NCBI GenBank assembly: GCA_905215385.1
Contig: CAJMPY010000008.1
Coordinates: 27,341 to 91,340 of the forward strand
Direction of reading: 5' to 3'
From: an uncultured bacterium
GTDB taxonomy: Bacteria > Actinomycetota > Coriobacteriia > Coriobacteriales > Coriobacteriaceae
DNA length: 64,000 nucleotides
Part shown: positions 1 to 7,776 of the stretch, one piece after another
Numbering within the stretch: position 1 is the stretch's first letter
Layout of the letters: each line of letters opens with the position of its first letter
The notes under the pieces: model-generated
Databases searched by the model: none
Told to the model about the DNA's origin: nothing
Seen by the model: the letters and a program-made list of their open reading frames with translations, nothing else
Position numbers and translations under genes: made by a program

Positions 1-2
1 GC

Positions 3-887
3 ATTGCCATGAGCTCCGAGCATCGCCCGATGCACGTCGACCGCAAGGGGCTGACGTGTCTGCTCGACTTTGTGGACCTGTTCCCGCACTACTTCATCGG
101 CTCCAATGCCGACCTGCCCATCGTGGGCGGCTCAATTCTGTCGCACGACCACTTCCAGGGTGGCGCGCACGAGTTCCCCATGATGCATGCCACCGAAGTC
201 TCGCAGTTTAGCGTGCCCGGCTTTGACCAGGTCAGCGGCACCGTGCTGCAGTGGCCGCTTTCGGTGCTGCGCCTGCGCTCGCACGACCGCGGCGCGCTGC
301 TCGATGCCGCCGAGAAAATTATCCTGGCATGGCGCGAGTGGACCGATGAGTCGGTTGGCGTCATCGCGCACACAGCCGATGGCATGGCGCACAACACCGT
401 GACACCCGTCATCCGCCGCGTCGACTCCCGCGGCAATGCCGGCGGCGAGATCTACGAGGCCTACCTGGCGCTTCGCTGCAACATCACGACCGACGAGCAT
501 CCGCTGGGCGTCTTCCACCCGCATGCCGAGTATCACCACATTAAGAAGGAGAACATCGGCCTGATCGAGGTCATGGGCCTGGCTATTTTGCCACCGCGCT
601 TGGTTCCCGAGCTCGGCGCTGTCCGCGAGCACCTGCTGGCGGCCAAAGCCGATGCCAGCTACGACCTTGCCAGCGCGCTCGAGGGCGACGACCTTTGCCG
701 CAGCCACGCTGCATGGGCCGAGGATGTCTATGCCCGCCGCGCCGACGAGCTTACGGCGGACAACGCCATCGATATCCTGCACGAGGAGGTCGGCGTGGTG
801 TTTGGCCACGTGCTCGACAACGCCGGCGTCTTTAAGTGGGACGAAGCCGGCCGCGCCGCCCAACAGCACTTTTTCGACTCGCTGTAA
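3..887 (+). CDS. galT: UDP-glucose--hexose-1-phosphate uridylyltransferase (GalT class II), 5'-truncated by window edge
   Basis: This is the C-terminal part of a galactose-1-phosphate uridylyltransferase of the Gram-positive class II type, a Leloir-pathway enzyme that swaps UMP between UDP-glucose and galactose-1-phosphate in the cytoplasm. The reading frame is open from the first bases, so the true start lies upstream; the ATG at position 9 is internal. The visible part has the family signature GSNADLPIVGGS followed by SHDHFQGG, the H-x-H-x-Q active-site strand. The frame ends at TAA 885-887 and is followed by a strong terminator. It converges with the lacA-lacB-lacX-lacC operon on the other strand, so both galactose routes (Leloir and tagatose-6-phosphate) sit side by side. 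Identity is confident; completeness cannot be judged. Confidence 0.93.
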   Translation: MAMSSEHRPMHVDRKGLTCLLDFVDLFPHYFIGSNADLPIVGGSILSHDHFQGGAHEFPMMHATEVSQFSVPGFDQVSGTVLQWPLSVLRLRSHDRGALLDAAEKIILAWREWTDESVGVIAHTADGMAHNTVTPVIRRVDSRGNAGGEIYEAYLALRCNITTDEHPLGVFHPHAEYHHIKKENIGLIEVMGLAILPPRLVPELGAVREHLLAAKADASYDLASALEGDDLCRSHAAWAEDVYARRADELTADNAIDILHEEVGVVFGHVLDNAGVFKWDEAGRAAQQHFFDSL

Positions 888-921
888 TGATCCCTTGGGG
901 ACGGAGGAAAACGGATCATTT
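888..921. repeat. 34-bp dispersed repeat, copy 1
   Basis: The 34 bases directly after the galT stop codon recur exactly, in inverted orientation, at 15292-15325, again at the 3' end of a gene. The unit begins TGATCCCTTGGGG and ends ACGGATCATTT, so its ends (TGATCC/GGATCA) can pair as a short stem. It is probably a small dispersed intergenic element. Confidence 0.75.
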
Positions 922-935
922 CGTCTTCAAGACAA

Positions 936-974
936 CGGCGCCCGCCGGCAACATCGCCGGCGGGCGCCGTTTTT
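936..974 (+). terminator. Rho-independent terminator of galT
   Basis: A perfect 14-bp GC-rich stem (936-949 pairing with 956-969) with a six-base loop is followed by five T residues. It closes the galT transcript and separates it from the convergent lacC gene. Confidence 0.9.
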
Positions 975-995
975 GAGTGTTCGGTGTCGCGACTC

Positions 996-1931
996 CTAGA
1001 GTTCAGTCACGACAACGCTGTTGTAGACCTCGTCCCAGCGATCCATGACCAGGTGGCCGGTCTTGGGATCCATGGCGTTGAGCTTACCGCAGGTATTGGC
1101 GGTCTTGAGCACCGTGACGTCGTCGGCACCAGCAGCAATGGCATGCGCAAAACCGGCGATGGTCGAGTCGCCGGAACCCGTTGCGTTCACAGCCGCAATC
1201 GTGGGCGTCTTGGCGCGGAACGCGCGACCCTCATGGAAGCCCACCGAACCGGCAGCGCCCATCGAAACGACAACCCAGGGAATACCGGCAAAACGGCCAT
1301 CGGCAGCAAGCGCCTTGCGCAGGGCATCGACATCATCGGTCGTAAAGGACGTGCCCAGCAGGCCGTTAATCTCGGTCAGGTTGGGTTTTACGAGCTCAGG
1401 CTTAGCGTCGGACTCCAGCGCAGCCTCCAGCGATGCACCCGAGGTGTCGAGCAGCACCTTGGCGCCCGCCTCCTCGGCGATCTTGACGAGCTCGGCATAG
1501 TAGCCGGCATCGACGCCACGCGGCAGCGAGCCCGAAAGCGTCACGACGTCCGCCTTCGCTGCAAGCTCGGCGAACTTGGCCGTAAAGGCCTCGAGCTCGG
1601 CCGGGGCGATTTGCGGGCCGCTCTCCAGCAGCTCGGTCTGATTACCCTCGTGCAGAATATTCAGGCAAATGCGCGTCTCACCGGCGATGGGCACAAAGTC
1701 GTTCTTGACGCCGTCGGCATCCATAAGCTCGGCCATATAGGCACCCATGTGGCCGCCAAGCAGACCAGTCGCGAGCACGTCGTCTCCCAGTTGCAGCAGC
1801 ACGCGGCTCACGTTGAGGCCCTTGCCGCCAGCGGTCTTTTCGGGCGTCACACGGTTAACGTCGTCAATGACCAGCTTGTCGAGCTGATAGCGCGTATCAA
1901 TCGACGGGTTCATGGTAACGGTCAGAATCAT
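996..1931 (-). CDS. lacC: Tagatose-6-phosphate kinase (PfkB family), copy 1
   Basis: This 311-residue PfkB-family sugar kinase phosphorylates tagatose-6-phosphate to tagatose-1,6-bisphosphate in the cytoplasm. The N-terminus MILTVTMNPSIDTRY is the hallmark of the LacC/1-phosphofructokinase subgroup, the GGKGLNVSRVL glycine-rich segment binds sugar, and the catalytic GSGDS motif has its aspartate near residue 255. The ATG at 1931 has AGGAG six bases upstream; a longer open frame extends upstream without a ribosome site. It is the last gene of lacA-lacB-lacX-lacC, which supports tagatose-6-phosphate rather than fructose-1-phosphate as substrate. A close paralogue of identical length lies at 30276-31211, also next to a lacX copy. 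Confidence 0.9.
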   Translation of the reverse strand: MILTVTMNPSIDTRYQLDKLVIDDVNRVTPEKTAGGKGLNVSRVLLQLGDDVLATGLLGGHMGAYMAELMDADGVKNDFVPIAGETRICLNILHEGNQTELLESGPQIAPAELEAFTAKFAELAAKADVVTLSGSLPRGVDAGYYAELVKIAEEAGAKVLLDTSGASLEAALESDAKPELVKPNLTEINGLLGTSFTTDDVDALRKALAADGRFAGIPWVVVSMGAAGSVGFHEGRAFRAKTPTIAAVNATGSGDSTIAGFAHAIAAGADDVTVLKTANTCGKLNAMDPKTGHLVMDRWDEVYNSVVVTEL

Positions 1932-1984
1932 ATTGAACTCCTGTTCCGGGGCGGCATGACCCGCCCCAAACATACGATAGCTCG

Positions 1985-2866
1985 TTAAAGGATCTCGATC
2001 TCAAAGCCGCGGGTAACGGTCTCCCCCGGCTTGGCCACCAGGCAGCCACGCTTGTGCTCCAGAATATCGTCCTCGTCGGAGCAGGTGGACAGGCCGCCCC
2101 ACGGTTCCACGGCCACAAAGTCGCCCTCGGGCTTGCTCCACACAATCAGGTACGGCATATCGGGGAACGTCAGGCGCACGCCCTTGTCCTCGGTCTTCTT
2201 GGTCAGCGTAACCACGCGGCTCTCGAGCACGTCGAAGATGGTCTCCGCGAAGTCGAAGAGTTCGTGGGTCAGCGGCAGGTTCTGGCCGATCATGGGGTTC
2301 TTGCTGCGATGCTCAACATCAATCAGGCCCGTCGAGGGAACGGCAGTACAGAGCTCGGCGGCCTCGCGTTGCTCAAAACGGAGCTCGTAGTCGTCATAGG
2401 ACTCACCCTCGTCAAGCGGGCACTTAAAGCCAGGGTGACCGCCCACAAAGAACGGCATGTCCTCGGTGCCCTCATTGGTCACCTCGTACGACACGGCCAC
2501 CTTTGCCGCATCGATCGTGTAACGAGCAACGATCTTAAACGGATACGGGTACTGCTCGAGCAGCTCGGCATGGTCGGCAGAGCTTAGGCTCAGTGCAACC
2601 ATGTTGTCGCTCTGTTCCTCGAGCTTCCACTCCTGTTTGCGCGCAAAGCCGTGGCGGGCGAGCCTAACCTCGCGGCCGCCCATGGTCATTGCGTGACCGT
2701 CGCGAAGGCCGCCGCAGATCGGGAAACAAATGGGTGCCTGGCCCGACCAGACCGCCGGGTCACCCTGCCACAGGTACTCACGGCCGTTGGCCGCAATAGA
2801 AGTGAACGATCCGCCAGCCGTGCTCAGTGCTACGCGGATAGAACCGTTATCAAGAACAAACTCCAT
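1985..2866 (-). CDS. lacX: LacX-type aldose 1-epimerase family protein, copy 1
   Basis: This 293-residue protein belongs to the aldose 1-epimerase (galactose mutarotase-like) superfamily, in the LacX branch usually found in lactose operons. It shows the beta-sandwich signatures GQAPICFPICGGLRD near the N-terminus, the histidine in FVGGHPGFKCPL and the terminal VAVEPWGGLSTC segment. The start at 2866 (MEFVLDNG) was chosen because GGAAGG lies just upstream; 11 more codons are open upstream but look untranslated. It lies 53 bp upstream of lacC in the same transcript. LacX proteins have no firmly assigned reaction; interconversion of phosphosugar anomers in the tagatose pathway is an inference. 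A second copy lies at 31271-32152. Confidence 0.85.
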   Translation of the reverse strand: MEFVLDNGSIRVALSTAGGSFTSIAANGREYLWQGDPAVWSGQAPICFPICGGLRDGHAMTMGGREVRLARHGFARKQEWKLEEQSDNMVALSLSSADHAELLEQYPYPFKIVARYTIDAAKVAVSYEVTNEGTEDMPFFVGGHPGFKCPLDEGESYDDYELRFEQREAAELCTAVPSTGLIDVEHRSKNPMIGQNLPLTHELFDFAETIFDVLESRVVTLTKKTEDKGVRLTFPDMPYLIVWSKPEGDFVAVEPWGGLSTCSDEDDILEHKRGCLVAKPGETVTRGFEIEIL

Positions 2867-3239
2867 AGGAGCCTTCCCTTTCTTACGACAGCCCGCCAAG
2901 TCAGTGGGGCTGATAGAAAACCGGCCCGCGCCCCCTCACAGAAACGCGAGCCGTCAATTGAAAAGCTGCAGAATGCCGGGGGCCGCCAAAACGAAGCACT
3001 CAAGCCAAGCAAGCAAACGTGTTATCGGAGCAGCTAGCCGTACCAGAACGCTTCGCAACAACAGCGGTAACCCCACAGGTCACTCAGACATCAGCGAGAA
3101 GCCAGCTGGCGAGGCAAGGTGCCGTGAAGCGAGACGGCATTGACCTTCTGGTCATGCCGTCGAAGCTGAGCGGCAGATTGCCCGCCAGATGGCTTCGCAG
3201 CGTCAACCGGTCCGGCGTTTGTTAAAACGCCGGAACCCC
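2867..3239 (-). other. Intercistronic region lacB-lacX with two hairpins
   Basis: This 373-bp gap inside the lac operon holds no credible gene. It contains a perfect 10-bp stem at 3211-3234 just after the lacB stop and an imperfect inverted repeat at 3133-3161 (GACGGCAT...ATGCCGTC). Neither has a clear T-run, so they may be RNA processing or attenuation structures that set lacB versus lacXC expression. That role is inferred. Confidence 0.5.
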
Positions 3240-3764
3240 TTAGTCGTGGTATTCGCCGCGGTCCCACTTCTCGAGGAACTCGTCAAAGAAGTGCGGGTCA
3301 GCCTGAGCCTCGGCGTCGGCCTTATTGCAGGCGTCGATCTTGGCGATCAGGGCATCGTGCTCGGGGGTCTTCTCGTAGGGCTCCTCCAGGAAGGCAAGCA
3401 TAATGTCGGCCATCAGGAACTCGCCGGTAATCTTGCCGCCAAAGCCCACGATGTTGGCGTTAAGCTCGCGACGGGCATACAGGGCAGAGGTCATGTCGCG
3501 GACCAGGGCGCAGCGGGCGCCGGGAACCTTGTTGACGGCGTTGGTGATGCCGATGCCGGTGCCGCACAGGGCCACGCCAAAGTCGGCCTTACCGCTGGCA
3601 ACAGCCTCGCCCACGGCCTTGCCGTAGATGGGATAGTGCGTACGGGTGTGGCTGTAGGTGCCGCAGTCGAGCACCTTGTATCCAGCCTGCTCCAGGCGGT
3701 CGGCCAGATAGATCTTCTCGTCCGTAACGATATGGTCGCAACCGATTGCGATGGTCTTCTTCAT
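3240..3764 (-). CDS. lacB: Galactose-6-phosphate isomerase subunit LacB
   Basis: LacB pairs with LacA to isomerize D-galactose-6-phosphate to D-tagatose-6-phosphate, the first step after 6-phospho-beta-galactosidase. The 174-residue protein is of the RpiB/LacAB fold: it opens with MKKTIAIGCDH, and C67 in the CGTGIG motif is the conserved catalytic-site cysteine. The length matches known LacB proteins (about 171 residues). AAGGACG precedes the ATG. It follows lacA by 63 bp and is separated from lacX by a hairpin-bearing gap. Assignment to LacB rather than RpiB rests on the paired lacA and the rest of the lac genes. Confidence 0.93.
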   Translation of the reverse strand: MKKTIAIGCDHIVTDEKIYLADRLEQAGYKVLDCGTYSHTRTHYPIYGKAVGEAVASGKADFGVALCGTGIGITNAVNKVPGARCALVRDMTSALYARRELNANIVGFGGKITGEFLMADIMLAFLEEPYEKTPEHDALIAKIDACNKADAEAQADPHFFDEFLEKWDRGEYHD

Positions 3765-3827
3765 CAGAACGTCCTTTCGTCTGAATTCACAAGTTGAGGT
3801 AGAAGTTCGAGTTCTCGGTGGCTCTCG

Positions 3828-4256
3828 TTAGGCCATCTTGTTGAGCATGTCGACACGGATCTGGTGACGGCCGCCGGCGTACTGGGCGCGCAGGAACTCG
3901 CGGGCGATCTTCTTGGCGACCTCGGTGCCCACAACGCCCGGGCCCATGGTGACCATGCGCGAGCCGTTGTGCTCGCGGGTCATGTAAGCGGAACGCTCGT
4001 CGGAAATGTTGGCGACGACCATGCCCTTGATCTTGACAGCGGCCATATAGGAGCCGACGCCGTACTTATCGAATGCGAAGCCCTGGGAATCCTTGTGCTC
4101 CAGCAGGTCCTTGGCAACGGCGGTCGCGGAATCGACAAAGTCCGCGGCAGGGGTCTCGGAATAGTCGACGACCTCGTGACCGTCGGCGATGAGCATCTCC
4201 TTGATGGACTCCTTCATCGACATACCGTCGGCATCGGAAGCGATTACAACCCTCAT
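3828..4256 (-). CDS. lacA: Galactose-6-phosphate isomerase subunit LacA
   Basis: LacA is the partner subunit of LacB in galactose-6-phosphate isomerase. This 142-residue protein starts MRVVIASDADG and carries FDKYGVGSY near residues 62-70, where LacB has its CGTGIG, and the REHNGSR segment with H96; both are typical of LacA. A strong AAGGAGG lies seven bases before the ATG. It is the first gene of the lacA-lacB-lacX-lacC operon, downstream of a promoter region rich in TGTTC/GAACA repeats, so the operon is likely controlled by the DeoR-type regulator encoded at 12973-13737. Confidence 0.93.
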   Translation of the reverse strand: MRVVIASDADGMSMKESIKEMLIADGHEVVDYSETPAADFVDSATAVAKDLLEHKDSQGFAFDKYGVGSYMAAVKIKGMVVANISDERSAYMTREHNGSRMVTMGPGVVGTEVAKKIAREFLRAQYAGGRHQIRVDMLNKMA

Positions 4257-4496
4257 GACATCCTCCTTGAGAGATACGCAGGTGCGTAGTTTCTGTTTGG
4301 AAGTGTTGAATCGCGTTCAGGTCCGGGCATCTGAATGTGCGGTTCTTCACTGTTCATGTTTATTTGAACACATTCGAACATTAACTGCAACAACTATTTG
4401 TTTATCTTTGTTCTTTTTTGAACAAATACCATTCACGGATGATTGCTGACCGTTTGGGTCTGGCGCGGACGTAGCGACCATGTGTTCAGCAAACAA
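4257..4496 (-). promoter_or_regulatory. lacA operon promoter/operator region
   Basis: The 240 bp upstream of lacA are AT-rich and contain several operator-like sequences. On the minus strand TGTTCGAATGTGTTCA (4365-4380) is a direct TGTTC repeat spaced 10 bp; it matches sites upstream of lacF (6368-6383) and of the DeoR-family gene (13772-13788). A perfect palindrome TTTGTTC-N6-GAACAAA lies at 4407-4426, a further TGTTCA at 4351-4356, and ACCATTCACGG at 4428-4438 resembles a motif repeated at the PTS promoters. No convincing -35/-10 pair was picked. Confidence 0.6.
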
Positions 4497-4532
4497 AAGG
4501 GCGGCCGAGAACGTGTCTCGGCCGCCCTTCTT
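4497..4532 (-). terminator. Rho-independent terminator after membrane protein gene
   Basis: A perfect 14-bp stem (4497-4510 with 4516-4529) has a five-base loop. On the minus strand it is followed by TTGTTTG, so it ends the transcript of the gene at 4564-5577 before the lacA promoter. Confidence 0.8.
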
Positions 4533-4563
4533 ACGGTTGATCTTCCAAAGTTCGCTTTGCCGC

Positions 4564-5577
4564 CTACTCAGACTGCCCACTCTTCTTGGCATGTTTGGAC
4601 GGAGCGCTCAGAAAACGGCCCGTCAAATAGTTCGCCGGGCCAGAGATATCGATCCCCAGTAGCGTGTGTCCCAGCCACAGAAACGCCGCGAGCACCAGCA
4701 GCGGGATAACGCACGAGGTCACGATCATCACGATGACGCCTTCGATGAGGTCGGTCACCTGCTGCACGATCTTGTCGGTCATCTGCTTGGCACCGCTGGT
4801 CACCGACGTGACCAAGCTCGAGGCCCCGTCAGTCAACTGCTCGAGCACGTTTTTGGACTCTGTAGACTCGGTCTTTTTCTTGCTTGCTTTGGAGCTGTCG
4901 CTATCTGCCGCACTCGCAGCGTCGGCCGCCTTTTGCTCGGCCGCCTCGATGCTCACTCGATACGTTTCGTCGACCTTTTGCGACACCCATACACTTGCAG
5001 GCACCAAGGCCATTCCGATCATGGCGACCACCAGCACGCGAGTCGCCACGCGGTGCAGGACAGCGCTCGTGCTCCAGCGCCCGTGAATGCCGAGCGACAC
5101 CGCAAAGAGCACCAACGCAAACGGGATCAGGATGCCCAGGCCAACCGACCACAAAATGGTCAGCAGGTATTTCTCGAGGTAGAGCACGGCAAGCACGATG
5201 CCCAAGTTACCCGAAAGCTGTGCGAGCTGCTCGGCAACCGGCGTTCCCGTATCGCCCGGCAGCGCAGTGATACCCGCAGATAGGGCGACGCACGAGGTCG
5301 TGAGCGCCAAAACATTGCCCTTCTTTTGATCGATGACCTCGATGGTGGAGTCCCAAGTCTTGGTATCGGCGAAATGCGGACGAGCTACAAAGCCCGACAG
5401 CAGCGCCAGTACCACGAGCGCAACGATAAAGCCAATCTGCAGCTTTTTGTTTGCGCACACGACATCGGACAGGCTGGGCTGCAGCTCGGTTACCGTCGTG
5501 TGCTCGGTTATCTGGACAGGACGCCCATGAGCCATCTCATGCGCATCTCTCTTTTGAATCGATCCGTTGTCCGGCAT
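4564..5577 (-). CDS. Multi-pass membrane protein of unknown function
   Basis: This 337-residue protein has a soluble N-terminus of about 45 residues, then a membrane segment at about 47-67, two or three more hydrophobic stretches between about 110 and 215, a charged alanine/lysine/serine-rich extracytoplasmic or loop region at about 215-280, and a final membrane segment at about 283-305. No catalytic motif was recognised. The start has GAGGAGG eight bases upstream. It is transcribed alone between lacF and the lac operon and has its own terminator; its position gives no clear hint of function. It resembles uncharacterized membrane proteins seen in Coriobacteriia, but no family is assigned. Confidence 0.75.
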   Translation of the reverse strand: MPDNGSIQKRDAHEMAHGRPVQITEHTTVTELQPSLSDVVCANKKLQIGFIVALVVLALLSGFVARPHFADTKTWDSTIEVIDQKKGNVLALTTSCVALSAGITALPGDTGTPVAEQLAQLSGNLGIVLAVLYLEKYLLTILWSVGLGILIPFALVLFAVSLGIHGRWSTSAVLHRVATRVLVVAMIGMALVPASVWVSQKVDETYRVSIEAAEQKAADAASAADSDSSKASKKKTESTESKNVLEQLTDGASSLVTSVTSGAKQMTDKIVQQVTDLIEGVIVMIVTSCVIPLLVLAAFLWLGHTLLGIDISGPANYLTGRFLSAPSKHAKKSGQSE

Positions 5578-5721
5578 TTGGATACCTCCTCATTCCGGCC
5601 TGTATTGCGGATGGAAGTATACCCACCCAGTAAAAAACCGAACGGGAGGACAACGGTGCGCACCAAGGCTGTCCCCAATGACCAATCATTTAAGAACGCC
5701 CCCAATGACTATCTCGGGATG

Positions 5722-5788
5722 AGTTGCGGTGGAATAGGGATTGTTTTGTGCCCGCCAGCCCCTATTCAGTCCCTATTCCACCGCAACT
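5722..5788. repeat. Inverted repeat element (AGTTGCGGTGGAATAGGGA), copy 1
   Basis: A perfect 19-bp inverted repeat (5722-5740 with 5770-5788) with a 29-base spacer. Nearly the same arm (GTTGCGGTGAAATAGGGAC) forms a 23-bp inverted repeat at 55322-55390. Nearby sequence GTCCCCAATGAC also recurs close to that second copy. It is a dispersed palindromic element of unknown role. Confidence 0.7.
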
Positions 5789-5861
5789 TGGAGGAGGACA
5801 GAAAAACCCTGCCGCGGGTAGCGGCAAGGTTTTTGGAAGGGGACTTGGTTGTGCGGGCTCG

Positions 5862-6200
5862 TTAGGCGAGCTTAGCTTCGAGTGCGGCGATGCGCTTATA
5901 GGCATCGATGGTAAAGCGGGTCTGCTTCTCCAGGATCATGGTGGTCATGAGAGTATCCTGAGCATGGGCCATGATGAAGGTCATCTCCATCTCGCCGCCG
6001 CCAGCCTCCTGCGAAAGCAGCTTGGTCTGCGTGTCGTGAGCGCCGATGAGTGCATCGCTCGCATCCTTGTGCAGCTGCTCGGCCTTCTCAAAATCGCCCT
6101 CGCGAGCAGCATCGAGCGCTGCAAGCAGATCGGTCTGGGCGTCGCCCGCGTATGCGACAATCTCGAATCCAACCATCGAGATTTCTTCTTTGGTTGCCAT
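5862..6200 (-). CDS. lacF: PTS lactose/cellobiose-family EIIA component
   Basis: This 112-residue protein is the EIIA domain of the lactose/cellobiose PTS family, which carries phosphate from HPr to the EIIB domain. The family signature IMAHAQDTLMT contains the phosphorylated histidine, H79 here, and the protein is a helical bundle of the usual size (about 105 residues). It is encoded apart from its permease lacE (7777), with the LacI-type regulator in between, and has its own promoter region with a TGTTC direct repeat (6368-6383) and two GTGAACGGTT boxes. Lactose specificity is inferred from lacE, lacG and lacAB nearby; by sequence alone it could serve a cellobiose system. Confidence 0.88.
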   Translation of the reverse strand: MATKEEISMVGFEIVAYAGDAQTDLLAALDAAREGDFEKAEQLHKDASDALIGAHDTQTKLLSQEAGGGEMEMTFIMAHAQDTLMTTMILEKQTRFTIDAYKRIAALEAKLA

Positions 6201-6324
6201 ATTGCGTTCCTTTCACATATGAACCAACGGAGAGCATCGCGTCCGGGCATACGCGCTGCGCTGTGTATGGCAGGAACATTAACATTCAAACAAAAAAGAA
6301 CAGCGCAAAACGTAATTTCGAGCT

Positions 6325-6383
6325 GTGAACGGTTGCTTTTCACCCGTGAACGGTTTTTAAACCAATCTGAACATTCTCGAACA
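6325..6383 (-). promoter_or_regulatory. lacF upstream operators
   Basis: Upstream of lacF, GTGAACGGTT occurs at 6325-6334 and 6346-6355, exactly 21 bp or two helical turns apart. TGTTCGAGAATGTTCA (minus strand, 6368-6383) matches the lacA-upstream site at 13 of 16 positions. Two different regulators may act here: the DeoR-type protein at the TGTTC repeat and an unknown factor at GTGAACGGT. Function is inferred from recurrence only. Confidence 0.55.
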
Positions 6384-6414
6384 TAATTAGCGGCAACCCA
6401 AACAGGTCCGTACC

Positions 6415-7419
6415 CTAGCGTACATCGCGCACCGTATCGCCCTCGACGAGCACACCCGGAAACAGCATGTGCTCCACACCGGGTGCAGCGCCCTCGGCGC
6501 CGGCAATCTTGTCGACCGCCCACATGCCGACGCGCTTGTTGTCAAAGCGCACCGTAGTCAGGCGACGATCGGGCACGATATCGCCCAAACTATCGTCAAC
6601 ACCCACCACGCTTACGTCCTGGGGCACGTGCTTCCCGCGCGACTCGAGCCCTCGAATGCAGCCGTAGGCCATGGCATCGTTGGAAGCATAAATGGCTGTG
6701 CAGTTCGGATCGTCCGCAAGCACCTGGCCGGCGGCATAGCCGCTCTGTGCCGTCCAATCGCCACGGACGAGTCGCGGCGGCTCAATACCATGCGCGCGCA
6801 ATGTCTCACGCCAGCCCTCCTCGCGCTGCATGCCCGAAAGCGAGCGCTCGGGGCACGAGATAAAGTGCACAGTCTTGTGCCCCTGCCCCAGCAAGTACTC
6901 GACGACCTGACGCGAGCAATCGAACTGGTCGTTATCGACCGTCGAGCACAGCGGGTGCTCCAGCATGGTAACGAGCACCGTCTGCATACCGGGCAGCGGC
7001 TCAAAGGTGCCAAAGTCCGCCGGCATGCGGTTCATGATCACGACCACGCCATCCACTGGCAGCGCGCTCATGCGCGACGATGCACTCTCGAGGGTATAGG
7101 GGTGTCCATCTACTTTAGTAAGGGTGATGGCATAGCCGTGTTTGTCGGCGGCGGCGGCAAAGCCCTCCATACGGTCGAGGTTGCCGGTACCGGTAATGTT
7201 GAACATGGCGACGCCGACCGTCTTGAACTTGCCGCGGCGCAGCGACCGGCCGGCGAAGTTTGGACGATAGCCGAGTTCGCGCATGGCGGCGCGCACGCGC
7301 TCCTTGGTCTCGGGGCGCACGCTGGGCGAATCGTGCACGGTGCGCGAGACCGTCTGCTCCGAGACGCCCGCGAGGCGCGCCACATCTTTGACGGATACCG
7401 ATTTTTTAACAGCGGCCAT
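6415..7419 (-). CDS. LacI-family transcriptional regulator
   Basis: This 334-residue protein is a LacI/GalR-type regulator. The N-terminal helix-turn-helix (VSVKDVARLAGVSEQTVSR, about residues 8-26) and the hinge-helix region near residues 50-60 bind DNA, and residues from about 65 to the end form the periplasmic-binding-protein-like effector domain (FDNKRVGMWAVDKI near the C-terminus). It is divergent from lacE and upstream of lacF. Two LacI-type operators, 17 of 18 bases alike, sit in the intergenic region at 7578-7595 and 7698-7715, so it most likely controls lacE-lacG and its own gene. The effector is unknown; a lactose-derived sugar is a reasonable guess. Confidence 0.88.
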   Translation of the reverse strand: MAAVKKSVSVKDVARLAGVSEQTVSRTVHDSPSVRPETKERVRAAMRELGYRPNFAGRSLRRGKFKTVGVAMFNITGTGNLDRMEGFAAAADKHGYAITLTKVDGHPYTLESASSRMSALPVDGVVVIMNRMPADFGTFEPLPGMQTVLVTMLEHPLCSTVDNDQFDCSRQVVEYLLGQGHKTVHFISCPERSLSGMQREEGWRETLRAHGIEPPRLVRGDWTAQSGYAAGQVLADDPNCTAIYASNDAMAYGCIRGLESRGKHVPQDVSVVGVDDSLGDIVPDRRLTTVRFDNKRVGMWAVDKIAGAEGAAPGVEHMLFPGVLVEGDTVRDVR

Positions 7420-7531
7420 AGGTCGATCTTTCTATGTCAACGATGCCATTGACGGCATCCTGCGCAGTCATTTTAAACGTCTTCAAGTATATCCAACGCC
7501 TCCCCCTCAATACGCTCACCACCCAAAACCT

Positions 7532-7715
7532 ACCGTTCACCGACAATCCCGCTTCCACGAACGGCTTTTGTCGCCCAAATGTTAACGTTGCCATTGTGCA
7601 AACACAGAGCCACCGGGCGGCTCAATCGTTTACCCGCAAGGAATCGACGGTCTACAGGCACAGGGGCCACCGATTCACATCTTTTTTTGTGTCGCAAAAT
7701 GGCAACGTCAACATT
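7532..7715. promoter_or_regulatory. Operator pair between lacI-type gene and lacE
   Basis: AATGTTAACGTTGCCATT (7578-7595) and its near-exact reverse complement (7698-7715, 17 of 18 identical) have the CG-centred partial palindrome of LacI-family operators. Their centres are 120 bp apart, which would allow looping. ACCGTTCACCG at 7532-7542 is a separate motif also found before the GalNAc PTS operon. lacE has AGGAG seven bases before its ATG. No -35/-10 pair is assigned with confidence. Confidence 0.62.
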
Positions 7716-7776
7716 TTGGCAACCAGACGTCAAAAGCTACCATCGTTGCTAACCCACCGACTCTTAGGAGCTTTGC

